Below are positions 23,907 through 31,406 of a DNA stretch of 31,406 nucleotides, piece by piece. This DNA comes from an uncultured Bacilli bacterium (GTDB taxonomy: Bacteria; Bacillota_I; Bacilli_A; RF39; UBA660), in NCBI GenBank assembly GCA_947522695.1, contig CANNTX010000007.1:1-31406 (forward strand), in the 5' to 3' direction. The notes under the pieces were generated by a model. It had not been told where the DNA came from, searched no databases, and saw only the letters and a list, made by a program, of their open reading frames with translations. Position numbers and translations under genes: made by a program. How positions within the stretch are numbered: the stretch's first letter is position 1; every line of letters begins with the position of its first letter.

Positions 23907-26066
23907 ATGAGTTACATTAAAGGAAAGTTTAAACATATTATTTTTGAATCAGAATCGGGCTATAGGGTTGGTCTTTTTAAAGTTAATGAAACAAATGATG
24001 AAGATATACCAACAAATAAACAAATTACTTATACTGGTTATTTTATGAAAACTAATGATAATGATACTTATATATTAAATGGAAAGTATATTTTTCATGA
24101 TAGATATGGTTATCAATTTAGTACTGATAATTATGAAAAAGTTGTTCCGGAAGGAAAAGATGCGATAATTGATTTTTTAACTAGTTCTTTTGTTAAGGGA
24201 TGTGGAGAAGCAACTGCTAAAAAAATATATAAAGTTTTTGGTAATGATAGTTTATATAGAATTAAAGAAAATAAAAGTAATTTAGAATTAGTTGAAGGAA
24301 TAAATGAGAAGAAAAGAGAGCAAATATATAATTCAGTATGTAAATATTTTGATAATGATGCTTTAATAGTTGAACTTAAAAATATGGGATTTAGTGTTAA
24401 AGAAACAATGAATTTAATTAATAAGTTTGGTAAAAAAATTAAAGATATAATAAATAAAAATATTTATGATTTAAGTGATGAAGTTAATTTTAAGAAATTA
24501 GATGAAATATTTTTAAGTAGTAATGATATAGAAGATGATAGAAGGGTTAAAGCTTGTTTAATTGAAACTATGAAATATTTAACATTTAGTACTGGTGATA
24601 TTTATTTATATAAAGAAGAAATATGTGCTGGTTTAAAAAAGTTGTATGGAATAAATGTTGATATAGATAGTCAAATTAATTATTTATTTAATACTGGTAG
24701 GGTTGCTGTTAAAGAGGATAAAATATATTTAAAAGAAGATTATGATGATGAGGTGTATATTGCTGATTATTTAACTAAATTATTTAAATTAAGTAGTAGA
24801 GTAAGTAATATAGATAGATATATTAATAAAGCGGAAAAAGTTCTTGATATAAAGTATAATGAAGAACAAAAAGAAGCAATTAGTAAATCTTTAATTAATA
24901 ATATAAGTGTTATTACAGGAGGTCCTGGAACTGGTAAAACAACTATTATTAAAGGAATAATTAAAACGTATTCACTTATTTATAAAGTTAGTGAAAATGC
25001 GATTAAAGAGCATGTTTTACTATTAGCACCAACTGGAAGAGCTGCTAAAAGAATGAGTGATTCAACTGGATATCAAGCTAGCACTATTCATAGATTCTTA
25101 AAATGGGATAAAGAAAATAATGTTTTTAATATAAATGAATTAAATAGTGTACATTATAATTTAATTATAGTTGATGAATCTTCAATGATAGATAACCATT
25201 TAATGGCATCTTTATTTAGAGGATTAGATATTTTTAATACACAAATTGTTTTAGTAGGTGATGAATATCAACTTCCTTCTGTTGGGCCAGGATTAGTTTT
25301 AAATGACATAATAAACACTAATATACCGCATATTAGATTAGAAAAGATTTATAGACAAAGTGATAAATCATATATTCCAACTGTTGCTAAAAATATTAAA
25401 GATAAAGTTATGGATATAGTTCCTAGTGGAGATGATTTTAGTTTTATTTCTTGTGATAATTTAAATATAAAAAATATTATTATTAAGTTGTTAGATAAGA
25501 TGCAAGAAAAAGGTATTGATGTTAGAAATGTTCAAGTTTTGGCTCCTATGTATAAGGGTGAAAATGGAATTGATAACTTAAATATTTTATTACAAGAATA
25601 CTTTAATCCAGTTGTTAATAAAAAAGATGAATTAAAAGTTGGTCCTATTACATATAGAGTAGGAGATAAAATGCTTAATTTAGTTAATGATGTTGATAAT
25701 AATATCTTTAATGGTGATATAGGGTATATATGCGAAGTAAATGCAAATTCTAAAAAAGATATATTAAGTATAGATTATGATGGAAATATAGTTGATTATA
25801 AAAGAGAAGATTTAATAAGTATTAGTCATGCTTATGCTATTACTATTCATAAATCACAAGGATCTGAATTTGATTATGTTATTATGCCAATGTCATTAAG
25901 CTATAATAGAATGCTTTATAATAAGCTTCTTTATACAGGGGTATCTCGTGCTAAAAAATCACTTATTTTAGTTGGTAGTAAGGATGCTTATTTAAAGGCT
26001 ATAAATAATGATTATAGTTTTAAGAGAAAAACTACTTTAAATGAATTAATTATGAATAAACTTTAA
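23907..26066 (+). CDS. recD2: RecD2-type ATP-dependent DNA helicase
   Basis: A 5'-3' SF1B helicase acting in DNA repair and replication-fork restart without RecBC. 719 residues: N-terminal OB-like region (YIKGKFKHIIFESESGYRVG), a helix-hairpin-helix region at about 90-200 (GCGEATAKKIYKVFG), then the helicase core with Walker A ITGGPGTGKTTII (G338 region), motif Ia LLAPTGRAAKRM, Walker B LIIVDESSMID, motif III VLVGDEYQLPSVGPG, LEKIYRQS, and the C-terminal YAITIHKSQGSEFDYVI and YTGVSRAKKSLILVG. This is the usual RecD2 layout and length. There is no ribosome site at the ATG; see the promoter. The start fits family N-termini. Confidence 0.96.
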   Translation: MSYIKGKFKHIIFESESGYRVGLFKVNETNDEDIPTNKQITYTGYFMKTNDNDTYILNGKYIFHDRYGYQFSTDNYEKVVPEGKDAIIDFLTSSFVKGCGEATAKKIYKVFGNDSLYRIKENKSNLELVEGINEKKREQIYNSVCKYFDNDALIVELKNMGFSVKETMNLINKFGKKIKDIINKNIYDLSDEVNFKKLDEIFLSSNDIEDDRRVKACLIETMKYLTFSTGDIYLYKEEICAGLKKLYGINVDIDSQINYLFNTGRVAVKEDKIYLKEDYDDEVYIADYLTKLFKLSSRVSNIDRYINKAEKVLDIKYNEEQKEAISKSLINNISVITGGPGTGKTTIIKGIIKTYSLIYKVSENAIKEHVLLLAPTGRAAKRMSDSTGYQASTIHRFLKWDKENNVFNINELNSVHYNLIIVDESSMIDNHLMASLFRGLDIFNTQIVLVGDEYQLPSVGPGLVLNDIINTNIPHIRLEKIYRQSDKSYIPTVAKNIKDKVMDIVPSGDDFSFISCDNLNIKNIIIKLLDKMQEKGIDVRNVQVLAPMYKGENGIDNLNILLQEYFNPVVNKKDELKVGPITYRVGDKMLNLVNDVDNNIFNGDIGYICEVNANSKKDILSIDYDGNIVDYKREDLISISHAYAITIHKSQGSEFDYVIMPMSLSYNRMLYNKLLYTGVSRAKKSLILVGSKDAYLKAINNDYSFKRKTTLNELIMNKL

Positions 26067-26096
26067 AATTTTGATCATAATAATAATGGTGATAAA

Positions 26097-26240
26097 ATGA
26101 AAAATACAATGATGATGATGGTAGGTGCAGCTGCTGGTATAGGTTTATATATGGGTGTAGAGCAGATGACTAAAAATAAAAAAGTTATTAAACGTAAGTT
26201 AAATACCATTATTGATGATACAGCAGATTTAATAAGTTAA
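26097..26240 (+). CDS. 47-residue membrane microprotein
   Basis: ATG 26097 has GGTGAT five bases or fewer upstream (26089-26094), and the ORF ends at TAA 26238-26240. The product has a short glycine/alanine-rich hydrophobic helix (MMMMVGAAAGIGLYMGV, with a GxxxG-like pattern) and a basic stretch (KNKKVIKRK), and ends NTIIDDTADLIS. One membrane pass with the C-terminus inside is likely. Not recognised; broadly like the small YtxH-type envelope proteins of Bacillota. It lies 30 bases after recD2 and before the bidirectional terminator, which supports it as a real last gene of that transcript. Confidence 0.6.
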   Translation: MKNTMMMMVGAAAGIGLYMGVEQMTKNKKVIKRKLNTIIDDTADLIS

Positions 26241-26245
26241 TAAAA

Positions 26246-26280
26246 AAACTATAGAGATAATGTTTCTATAGTTTCTTTTT
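26246..26280. terminator. Bidirectional terminator between the recD2 unit and the GspE-like gene
   Basis: Perfect 10-bp stem AAACTATAGA (26246-26255) / TCTATAGTTT (26265-26274), T-run after it on the + strand and A-run before it, so it works on both strands. It overlaps the minus-strand stop codon. Confidence 0.88.
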
Positions 26281-27616
26281 TTTCATTAGTTTCAATTTCT
26301 TCTTTTGCTTCTTCTTCTTTTGCTTCTTCTTCAATTTCAGTATCAGCTTCATCATCAGATTCAACTAATTTTAATATTTCTTCTAAAGATGTTTCTCCAG
26401 ATACAACTTTTAATAAACCATCTTGGAAAAGAGTAGTAGTTCCTCCTTTACCGTAAACTAGTTTTCTTAATTCTTTTTTATCTGAGTTTAAAACAATGGC
26501 ATCTTTGATATCTTGATTAATAAGAAGTACTTCTTGAACAGCAATACGTCCTTTATAGCCTTGATAACATTCATCACAACCATGTGGTTCATATATTTCG
26601 TTTATTTCTAATCCTAAGTTCTTTTTAAATAATTCTCTTTCATATTCGTTGGTTTCTCTTAAAACTCGACATTTTTTGCATAAACGTCTAGCAAGTCTTT
26701 GAGAAATAATTCCTGATAAGGCAGCACCAAGTAAATATCTTTCTACATTCATATCTGTTAAACGTTCAATTGTGTTTAGTGAGTTATTAGTGTGGATGGT
26801 AGATAGAACTAAGTGACCAGTAATTGATGCACGAACAGCTATTTTTGCAGTTTCATCATCACGAATTTCTCCGATCATTATAATATCGGGGTCTTGTCTT
26901 AAAATACTTCTTAAAGCAGCAGCAAACGTTAGACCAACATCAGAGTTAACTTGAACTTGATTAATTCCTTCAATATTCATTTCTATAGGGTCTTCAACAG
27001 TTATAATATTTGAATCTTCAGTATTAAGTCTTTGTAAGATTGAATATACGGTAGTTGATTTACCAGTACCAGTAGCACCTGTTACTAGAATAATACCATT
27101 AGGAATTTCAACCATTCTTTTTACTTTTGATAAGTTTTCTTCACTAAAATCTAATTCTTCAATTCCAGCTGCTGACATTTTATAATCTAAAACACGAATA
27201 ACTATTTTTTCTCCTAGGTTAGTTGGTAAACATGAAACACGTAAATCAACATCAATATTATCTAAACTATTTTTGATGGCACCATCTTGAGGAATTCTTG
27301 ATTCAGTAATATTCATTCCTGATATAATTTTAATTCTAGTTATAATGTTTTTTTCAACATATAAAGGAACCATGCTATAATCTTGTAATGTGCCATCGAT
27401 ACGAACTCTTATTTTTAAGCCTGTTTCCATAGGATCAAAGTGAATATCTGATGCCTTCATTCTGATAGCATCGACAATTATAGCGTTAACTATTTCAGTA
27501 ATAGGTGTTTCTTCATAGTTAAAAACAACAAGTTTAGAGACTGGGTCTATAAGATCTTGTGGATTTAAAGTAACGTCATTAATAAGTTTTTCTTTATTTT
27601 TCTTATCTTCTTTCAT
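26249..27616 (-). CDS. pilB: GspE/PilB-type assembly ATPase, short form
   Basis: Cytoplasmic motor for type IV pilus, competence-pilus or type II secretion assembly. Walker A GATGTGKST, Asp box TVEDPIE, Walker B PDIIMIGEIRDDETA, His box STIHTNNSLNTIERL, and the tetracysteine zinc motif CKKC ... CDEC. The region ASDIHFDP...KIRVRIDG is the GspE N2 domain; the N1 domain of full-length PilB/GspE is absent (455 residues against about 560). A long acidic C-terminal tail (EEEAKEEEAKEEIETNEKKE) is unusual. Start ATG at 27616 has AAAGAG upstream; TTG 27622 is possible. It is the only minus-strand gene and has no pilin or platform gene beside it, so its partners lie elsewhere. It is distinct from the CpaF of the Tad-like operon. 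Confidence 0.92.
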   Translation of the reverse strand: MKEDKKNKEKLINDVTLNPQDLIDPVSKLVVFNYEETPITEIVNAIIVDAIRMKASDIHFDPMETGLKIRVRIDGTLQDYSMVPLYVEKNIITRIKIISGMNITESRIPQDGAIKNSLDNIDVDLRVSCLPTNLGEKIVIRVLDYKMSAAGIEELDFSEENLSKVKRMVEIPNGIILVTGATGTGKSTTVYSILQRLNTEDSNIITVEDPIEMNIEGINQVQVNSDVGLTFAAALRSILRQDPDIIMIGEIRDDETAKIAVRASITGHLVLSTIHTNNSLNTIERLTDMNVERYLLGAALSGIISQRLARRLCKKCRVLRETNEYERELFKKNLGLEINEIYEPHGCDECYQGYKGRIAVQEVLLINQDIKDAIVLNSDKKELRKLVYGKGGTTTLFQDGLLKVVSGETSLEEILKLVESDDEADTEIEEEAKEEEAKEEIETNEKKETIETLSL

Positions 27617-27643
27617 TTCCAATCTCTTTCTATTCTATATTTA

Positions 27644-27672
27644 ATTATATCAATTTTTATTTTTGATATCAA
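27644..27672 (-). promoter_or_regulatory. Promoter of the GspE/PilB-like gene
   Basis: On the minus strand: -35 TTGATA (27672-27667), 17-base spacer, extended -10 TG-A-TATAAT (ending 27644). Start near 27637, leaving a leader of about 20 bases. The -35 lies in the palindrome TTGATATCAA. Confidence 0.78.
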
Positions 27673-28117
27673 TATAATAGAACGTATTTATTTAAATCTT
27701 ATGATTAATTTATGATAATGTTTTAAGTAATATCTTTGGAAAATGTCTCAAACCTAAGTTTGACAGTTGTAACATATAAGAATTCCTTTATTCCTAATTT
27801 TATGTGGGATTGAAAGAGATTTTTGAGTTTAGAAAGTGTTAAATTACCTTGTTAAAATTGGCTATGCTGTTTATATTTTTTGTTAAATCATGGTTTGATT
27901 TTCGCACTGTAGTAATAAAGTATTCAATTGATGAGACTACTAAAGTTAGAAATGTAAATAAATATTTTAATTTTATTATTCAGAAACTTACTATACAAGC
28001 AAGAAAAAATTATCCTATTTTAAATTAATATGTAAAATTAGATTTGGTGTCTGATTTTTAATTTGGAAATGGACTAAATTAATAATGTGTGTTATCCTAT
28101 TATTATAGGAGGATAGA
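27673..28117. other. AT-rich intergenic spacer, no supported gene
   Basis: Between two divergent genes. I see a short dyad TCAAAC-CTAA-GTTTGA and an open 54-codon stretch (27864-28028, MLFIFFVKSWFDFRTVVI...) without ribosome site or promoter, perhaps a gene remnant. No RNA gene is recognisable. Confidence 0.5.
28095..28113 (+). promoter_or_regulatory. Hairpin overlapping the ribosome site of the surface gene
   Basis: TCCTAT (28095-28100) pairs with ATAGGA (28105-28110) across TATT and would cover most of the AGGAGG ribosome site (28107-28112), five bases before the ATG. It may lower or regulate translation. Confidence 0.45.
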
Positions 28118-29947
28118 ATGGAAAGAGTAAAACATTTTTTAGGGATTTTGGTTGCTATTTTATTTTTGCCGACAATAGTATTTGCTGATGAGGCTTATAT
28201 AACTTATAGCGATATTAAGTGTAATGGGCAAAGCGTTATGGTAGGTGGCTTTTTATACGATTCTACTACTAATATTGGTGAGTATATTGAATACTCAATG
28301 AAAGGTCAAGAAGGCAGTAAGTATTCATTTGTTATTACCGGACATGACATTGCTGATGATAATGCAGAATACACTTTGACGCTAGTTTCAGATTTTAAAG
28401 ATTTCAAAAAAACTTATACAGGTGCTGAACTAAAAACCGGAATAACTATTTCAGGTGAAGACGGCAATGGCTCTATGATTAGCAAAATAGTTGATAAGAA
28501 TAATAAAATACTTAAAAATAAATCTACCACTCCTGATACTGGAATAACTAAATATTTTAAAGAAACAAAATTTGTATTTAATTACAACTTTAATACCACT
28601 GAATTAGATGCAGTATATAATTCCATGCTAACTAACGGAAAAATCAAATTAAACATTGTTGACCCAACCGATGATCTTGATTTGTCTGAAACTTCCATAA
28701 GCGTAGCACTTAAAGAATATGAAACAGAACGATATAGCATATATGGTAACTGTTATGAAAAAGATAAATGCTTTGTTTTTATCACAGACACAAAAGATTA
28801 TAGTAAGCATAAAGAATATAGTGCTAAGTTTGAATTTGTAATACCTAACATGCTAATAAAAAACAGAATTGATAGTTATGCAAAATCATTTAAATATGAA
28901 GAAATGCACCCAGAAAAATATTTATTTACAATGGAAGACTTAGAAACAATTAACTATAAATACGCTTTACCAAACTTTGGCGATATTGATGGACTTAATG
29001 CAATCATTAACTACTCATCTGAGTTTCAAAACAAAATAGGTTATACAAATATAGGAATAAAATTAGACACAAGAGCTGGATGGGATGATAAATTCTCAAG
29101 TGGCTGCTTTGGCTTTTTGAATCTCTTATATGATAACATCATTTATTCAACAGTTAAAATTGCTGGTGTAAAACAAAACAATGTTTTATACGTACCAGAT
29201 GAAACTAAAGACACAACAGAAGCATACATTAATGCAGCCCTAGAAAGAATCAAAAAATATATACCTAAAGCAGAAGTAAAAATAGAATATGCTGGTCAAA
29301 TTGACAAAACAGAAGAATACGGGGTATTAGATTTAGAAGAGATTGTTGACGTAAGTAAAACGCTAGATGAATATTATAAAGTTACTATCGGTGAAGAAGA
29401 ATATTATTATTTTATTGCTAAAGACTCATCAAAAATGAGAAAACCTATGATGAATACAGTTGACGTAGATACCGATATTTCAATTAAAACAGAAGCATCA
29501 GAAGTTCCACTAGACTCAAAAATAAATACAATCGTAATTGATGCTAAAAGTGATGAATATAAAGAGTTCTTAAAGAAAGTAAATATTAATAATGGTTTAG
29601 TAGTTGATTTAAAGTTATTTTCTGATTCAATTAATAAAAATATTTCTAAATTAGAAGATGGTGTATTTAAAGTTTATATACCACTTAATGATGAACTTAG
29701 AAAATTGGATTTAATAGCTTACTATGTTAAAGATAATGGTGAGATAGAGAAACATGATGTAAAAATAGAAGGTGATTATTTAGTATTTGAAACTGATCAC
29801 TTTAGTACTTATGTAATTGGTGGTAATAAATTAGAAAATCCTGCTACATTAGATAATGTAATTACTTGGATTATTACTACTGGCGTATCATTATTAGGAC
29901 TTGTGGGAGCGGTACTTTACAAAAGAAAAGAAATAAAGTTTTCATAA
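28118..29947 (+). CDS. Large secreted protein with NPATL sorting-like C-terminus, function unknown
   Basis: 609 residues. Signal peptide 1-22 (FLGILVAILFLPTIVFA). The bulk (about 25-480) is not recognised: beta-rich, with Cys pairs C-YEKDK-C and GCFGFLNLLYDN, no enzyme motif. About 485-575 forms a module ending GEIEKHDVKIEGDYLVFETD and HFSTYVIGG, a type that precedes the wall anchor in many Bacilli surface proteins. It closes with ENPATLDN, a hydrophobic helix (ITTGVSLLGLVGAVLY) and KRKEIKFS, so it is a probable sortase substrate with a variant signal. Codons ending in C (AAC, ATC, GAC) are commoner up to about 29560 than after it, suggesting a mosaic origin. AGGAGG precedes the ATG. Confidence 0.75.
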   Translation: MERVKHFLGILVAILFLPTIVFADEAYITYSDIKCNGQSVMVGGFLYDSTTNIGEYIEYSMKGQEGSKYSFVITGHDIADDNAEYTLTLVSDFKDFKKTYTGAELKTGITISGEDGNGSMISKIVDKNNKILKNKSTTPDTGITKYFKETKFVFNYNFNTTELDAVYNSMLTNGKIKLNIVDPTDDLDLSETSISVALKEYETERYSIYGNCYEKDKCFVFITDTKDYSKHKEYSAKFEFVIPNMLIKNRIDSYAKSFKYEEMHPEKYLFTMEDLETINYKYALPNFGDIDGLNAIINYSSEFQNKIGYTNIGIKLDTRAGWDDKFSSGCFGFLNLLYDNIIYSTVKIAGVKQNNVLYVPDETKDTTEAYINAALERIKKYIPKAEVKIEYAGQIDKTEEYGVLDLEEIVDVSKTLDEYYKVTIGEEEYYYFIAKDSSKMRKPMMNTVDVDTDISIKTEASEVPLDSKINTIVIDAKSDEYKEFLKKVNINNGLVVDLKLFSDSINKNISKLEDGVFKVYIPLNDELRKLDLIAYYVKDNGEIEKHDVKIEGDYLVFETDHFSTYVIGGNKLENPATLDNVITWIITTGVSLLGLVGAVLYKRKEIKFS

Positions 29948-29966
29948 GGTTTATTCTAGCTAATAC

Positions 29967-29995
29967 TTGTAATTTGATAAAAAATAATATATACT
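29967..29995 (+). promoter_or_regulatory. Promoter of the T-box-valS transcript
   Basis: -35 TTGTAA (29967-29972), 17-base spacer, -10 TATACT (29990-29995); start near 30002, just before Stem I. Confidence 0.7.
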
Positions 29996-30002
29996 ATCAT
30001 TA

Positions 30003-30209
30003 AGTTTTCAATGAAGTTTGAGGAGTATTACATTAAATATTTAAAGAGAGTTAATGGTTGGTGGAAATTAATAATAATTTATGTAAGAAGGTTGCAAAGT
30101 GAGAAAAATCGCTATTTCAGCGTTAAAGAATTAAAGATAACTAATAGTTATAAATTAAGGTGGTACCACGGTAATTTCGTCCTTAAATTTATAACTATTT
30201 TTTTATAAA
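30003..30209 (+). promoter_or_regulatory. T-box leader (tRNA-Val sensing) of valS
   Basis: Senses uncharged tRNA-Val to let transcription through to valS. Stem I has AGTA of the loop E motif at 30034-30038, AGAGAG and GGTTGGTGGAA apical elements, and 3' strand GAA-G-GTT-G, which places the specifier codon GUU (Val) at 30091-30093 between stems TTTG/CAAA and ACATTAAAT/ATTTATGT. The T-box core AAGGTGGTACCACGG (30157-30171) pairs through TGGT with the ACCA end of tRNA-Val. The competing terminator is ATAGTTATAAATTAAGG with CCTTAAATTTATAACTAT (30144-30198), followed by seven T. Specifier assignment is by analogy with the glyQS T-box layout. Confidence 0.93.
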
Positions 30210-30225
30210 GGAAAGGAAGATTAAG

Positions 30226-31406
30226 ATGTTAGATACAAAATATAATCATGATTTAGTAGAAGAAGGAAAATACGAAAAATGGCTTAATAAAAATTATTTT
30301 AAATGTGATGAAAATAGTTCTAAGAAGCATTACTCTATCGTATTACCACCTCCAAATGTTACAGGGGTTCTTCATTTAGGTCATGCTTGGGATGTTACTT
30401 TACAAGATATAATGATTCGTTATAAAAAAATGGAAGGTTATGACTGTTTATGGCTTCCAGGAATGGATCATGCTGCTATTGCAACTGAGGCAAAAGTTGT
30501 TAAAAGACTAAAAGATAGTGGTATAAATAAATATGAGTATGGAAGAGAAAAGTTTTTAGAAGCTTGCTGGGATTGGACTCATGAACATGGTGATATAATT
30601 CGTAAACAATGGGCTAAATTAGGTATATCTTTAGATTATACTAAAGAAAGATTTACATTAGATAAACAAATTGAAAATGCTGTTAAAAAGGTATTTGTTG
30701 ATTATTATAATGAAGGTTTAATTTATCGTGGGGAAAAGATTATTAACTGGGATCCAGTTGCTAAGACTGCTTTAAGTAATGAAGAAGTAATTTATAGTGA
30801 AGAAGAAAGTGCTTTTTATCATTTAAAATATGTATTAGAAGATGGTACAAGTTTTTTAGATGTTGCAACAACAAGACCAGAAACTTTATTTGGAGATACG
30901 GCTGTTGCAGTTAATCCTGAAGATGATAGATATAAACATTTAATTGGTAAAAATGTTGTACTTCCTATTGTTAATAAATTAATTCCAATTATTGGAGATG
31001 AACATGCTGATATTACTAAGGGAACTGGGTGTGTTAAAATAACTCCTGCTCATGATCCAAATGACTTTGAAGTAGGTAATAGACATAATTTAGAGAGAAT
31101 CGTTATTATGAATGATGATGCCTCTATGAATGATAATTGTCCTAAGAAATATGTTGGATTAAGTAGAGAAGAAGCAAGAAAAGTTGTTTTAGAAGATTTG
31201 AAAGAGGCAGGATTATTAATTAAAATTGATCCACTTGTTCATGAAGTAGGTCATAGTGAGAGAACTGGAGTTATGGTTGAACCTATGATTAAAAAGCAAT
31301 GGTTTGTTAAGATGAGACCTTTAGCAGATCATGTTTTAGAAACTCAAAAGAATAAAGATGAAAAGGTTAATTTTATTCCTTCAAGATATGAAAAGACAAT
31401 GAATCA
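30226..31406 (+). CDS. valS: Valyl-tRNA synthetase (5' part; runs off the window)
   Basis: Class I synthetase charging tRNA-Val. The ATG follows AAGGAAG. Visible from the N-terminus: PPPNVTGVLHLGHAW (HIGH motif as HLGH), WLPGMDHAAIATEAKV, WDPVAKTALSNEEV, and the CP1 editing domain with TTRPETLFGDTAVAVNPED and GTGCVKITPAHDPNDFEVG. About 393 residues of an expected 880 are present, up to SRYEKTMN; KMSKS and the anticodon domain lie beyond the end. Controlled by the T-box directly upstream. Confidence 0.97.
   Translation, partial: MLDTKYNHDLVEEGKYEKWLNKNYFKCDENSSKKHYSIVLPPPNVTGVLHLGHAWDVTLQDIMIRYKKMEGYDCLWLPGMDHAAIATEAKVVKRLKDSGINKYEYGREKFLEACWDWTHEHGDIIRKQWAKLGISLDYTKERFTLDKQIENAVKKVFVDYYNEGLIYRGEKIINWDPVAKTALSNEEVIYSEEESAFYHLKYVLEDGTSFLDVATTRPETLFGDTAVAVNPEDDRYKHLIGKNVVLPIVNKLIPIIGDEHADITKGTGCVKITPAHDPNDFEVGNRHNLERIVIMNDDASMNDNCPKKYVGLSREEARKVVLEDLKEAGLLIKIDPLVHEVGHSERTGVMVEPMIKKQWFVKMRPLADHVLETQKNKDEKVNFIPSRYEKTMN

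Noticed and set aside
27864..28028. 54-residue ORF in the spacer
   Set aside because: No promoter, ribosome site or recognisable motif; kept only as a possible remnant in the spacer note.
30011..30208. 65-codon open frame with ATG
   Set aside because: It lies entirely on the T-box leader (Stem I to terminator); no ribosome site, and the RNA structure explains the sequence.
1..31406. Mycoplasma-type genetic code (TGA as Trp)
   Set aside because: TGA ends proS and rlmN at the right length and Trp positions use TGG throughout.
1..31406. CRISPR arrays, rRNA or tRNA genes, insertion-sequence transposases
   Set aside because: No regularly spaced repeats, rRNA or cloverleaf sequences, or typical IS transposases were seen on either strand; the Rpn fragment is the only transposase-like gene.

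Overview
The window is very AT-rich (by eye about 27% GC) bacterial DNA, densely packed and almost all on the + strand. Protein families, frequent GTG/TTG starts, GGAGG or GGTGAT ribosome sites, a T-box leader and a SpoVIF-like gene point to Bacillota. The very low GC and the N-P-x-T sorting signals suggest an uncultured gut Bacilli lineage (RF39- or Erysipelotrichales-like; inference). TGA ends real genes (proS, rlmN) and Trp is TGG, so the code is standard, not the mycoplasma code.

Layout. 1-1650: the 3' end of proS, a 37-residue membrane microprotein overlapping it, and a spoVIF-like gene. 1689-6690: one tightly overlapping operon, rlmN-prpC-prkC-rsgA-rpe (ribosome maturation plus cell-wall-sensing phosphosignalling). 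6693-6799: a dense regulatory knot with a 17-bp perfect inverted repeat, a promoter carrying a run of seven G in its spacer, and a second dyad over the start site. It drives a 774-residue membrane-anchored surface protein. 9172-13412: a Tad/Flp-pilus-like operon (CpaB-like, CpaF/TadA ATPase, TadB, TadC, and an acidic bitopic protein), with no prepilin or peptidase nearby. 13424-15333: a coiled-coil/acidic protein and a small all-helical partner, both unidentified.

15333-18769: a secreted glucosaminidase ending in a dockerin, followed directly by a membrane-anchored cohesin protein. This looks like a self-contained way to tether a cell-wall hydrolase to the membrane. 18770-19955: a frameshifted Rpn-family nuclease/transposase gene with a structured upstream region. 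19987-23886: a TGS-less uridine-kinase-like nucleoside kinase, an NPKTG-anchored surface protein, GAPDH with a GapB-like cofactor loop, and a hypothetical. 23872-26240: recD2 (apparently leaderless) and a 47-residue membrane microprotein. 26249-27672 (minus strand): a short GspE/PilB-type ATPase, sharing a bidirectional terminator with the + strand genes. 27673-28117: AT-rich spacer. 28118-29947: a surface protein with an NPATL sorting-like signal and mosaic base composition. 29967-31406: a T-box (GUU specifier proposed) controlling valS, which runs off the window.

A recurring theme is extreme compaction. Most promoters carry an extended -10 (TG-n-TATAAT type), terminators overlap stop codons, and several promoters overlap the preceding terminator. 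All regulatory and domain calls come from reading the sequence; no database search was run.
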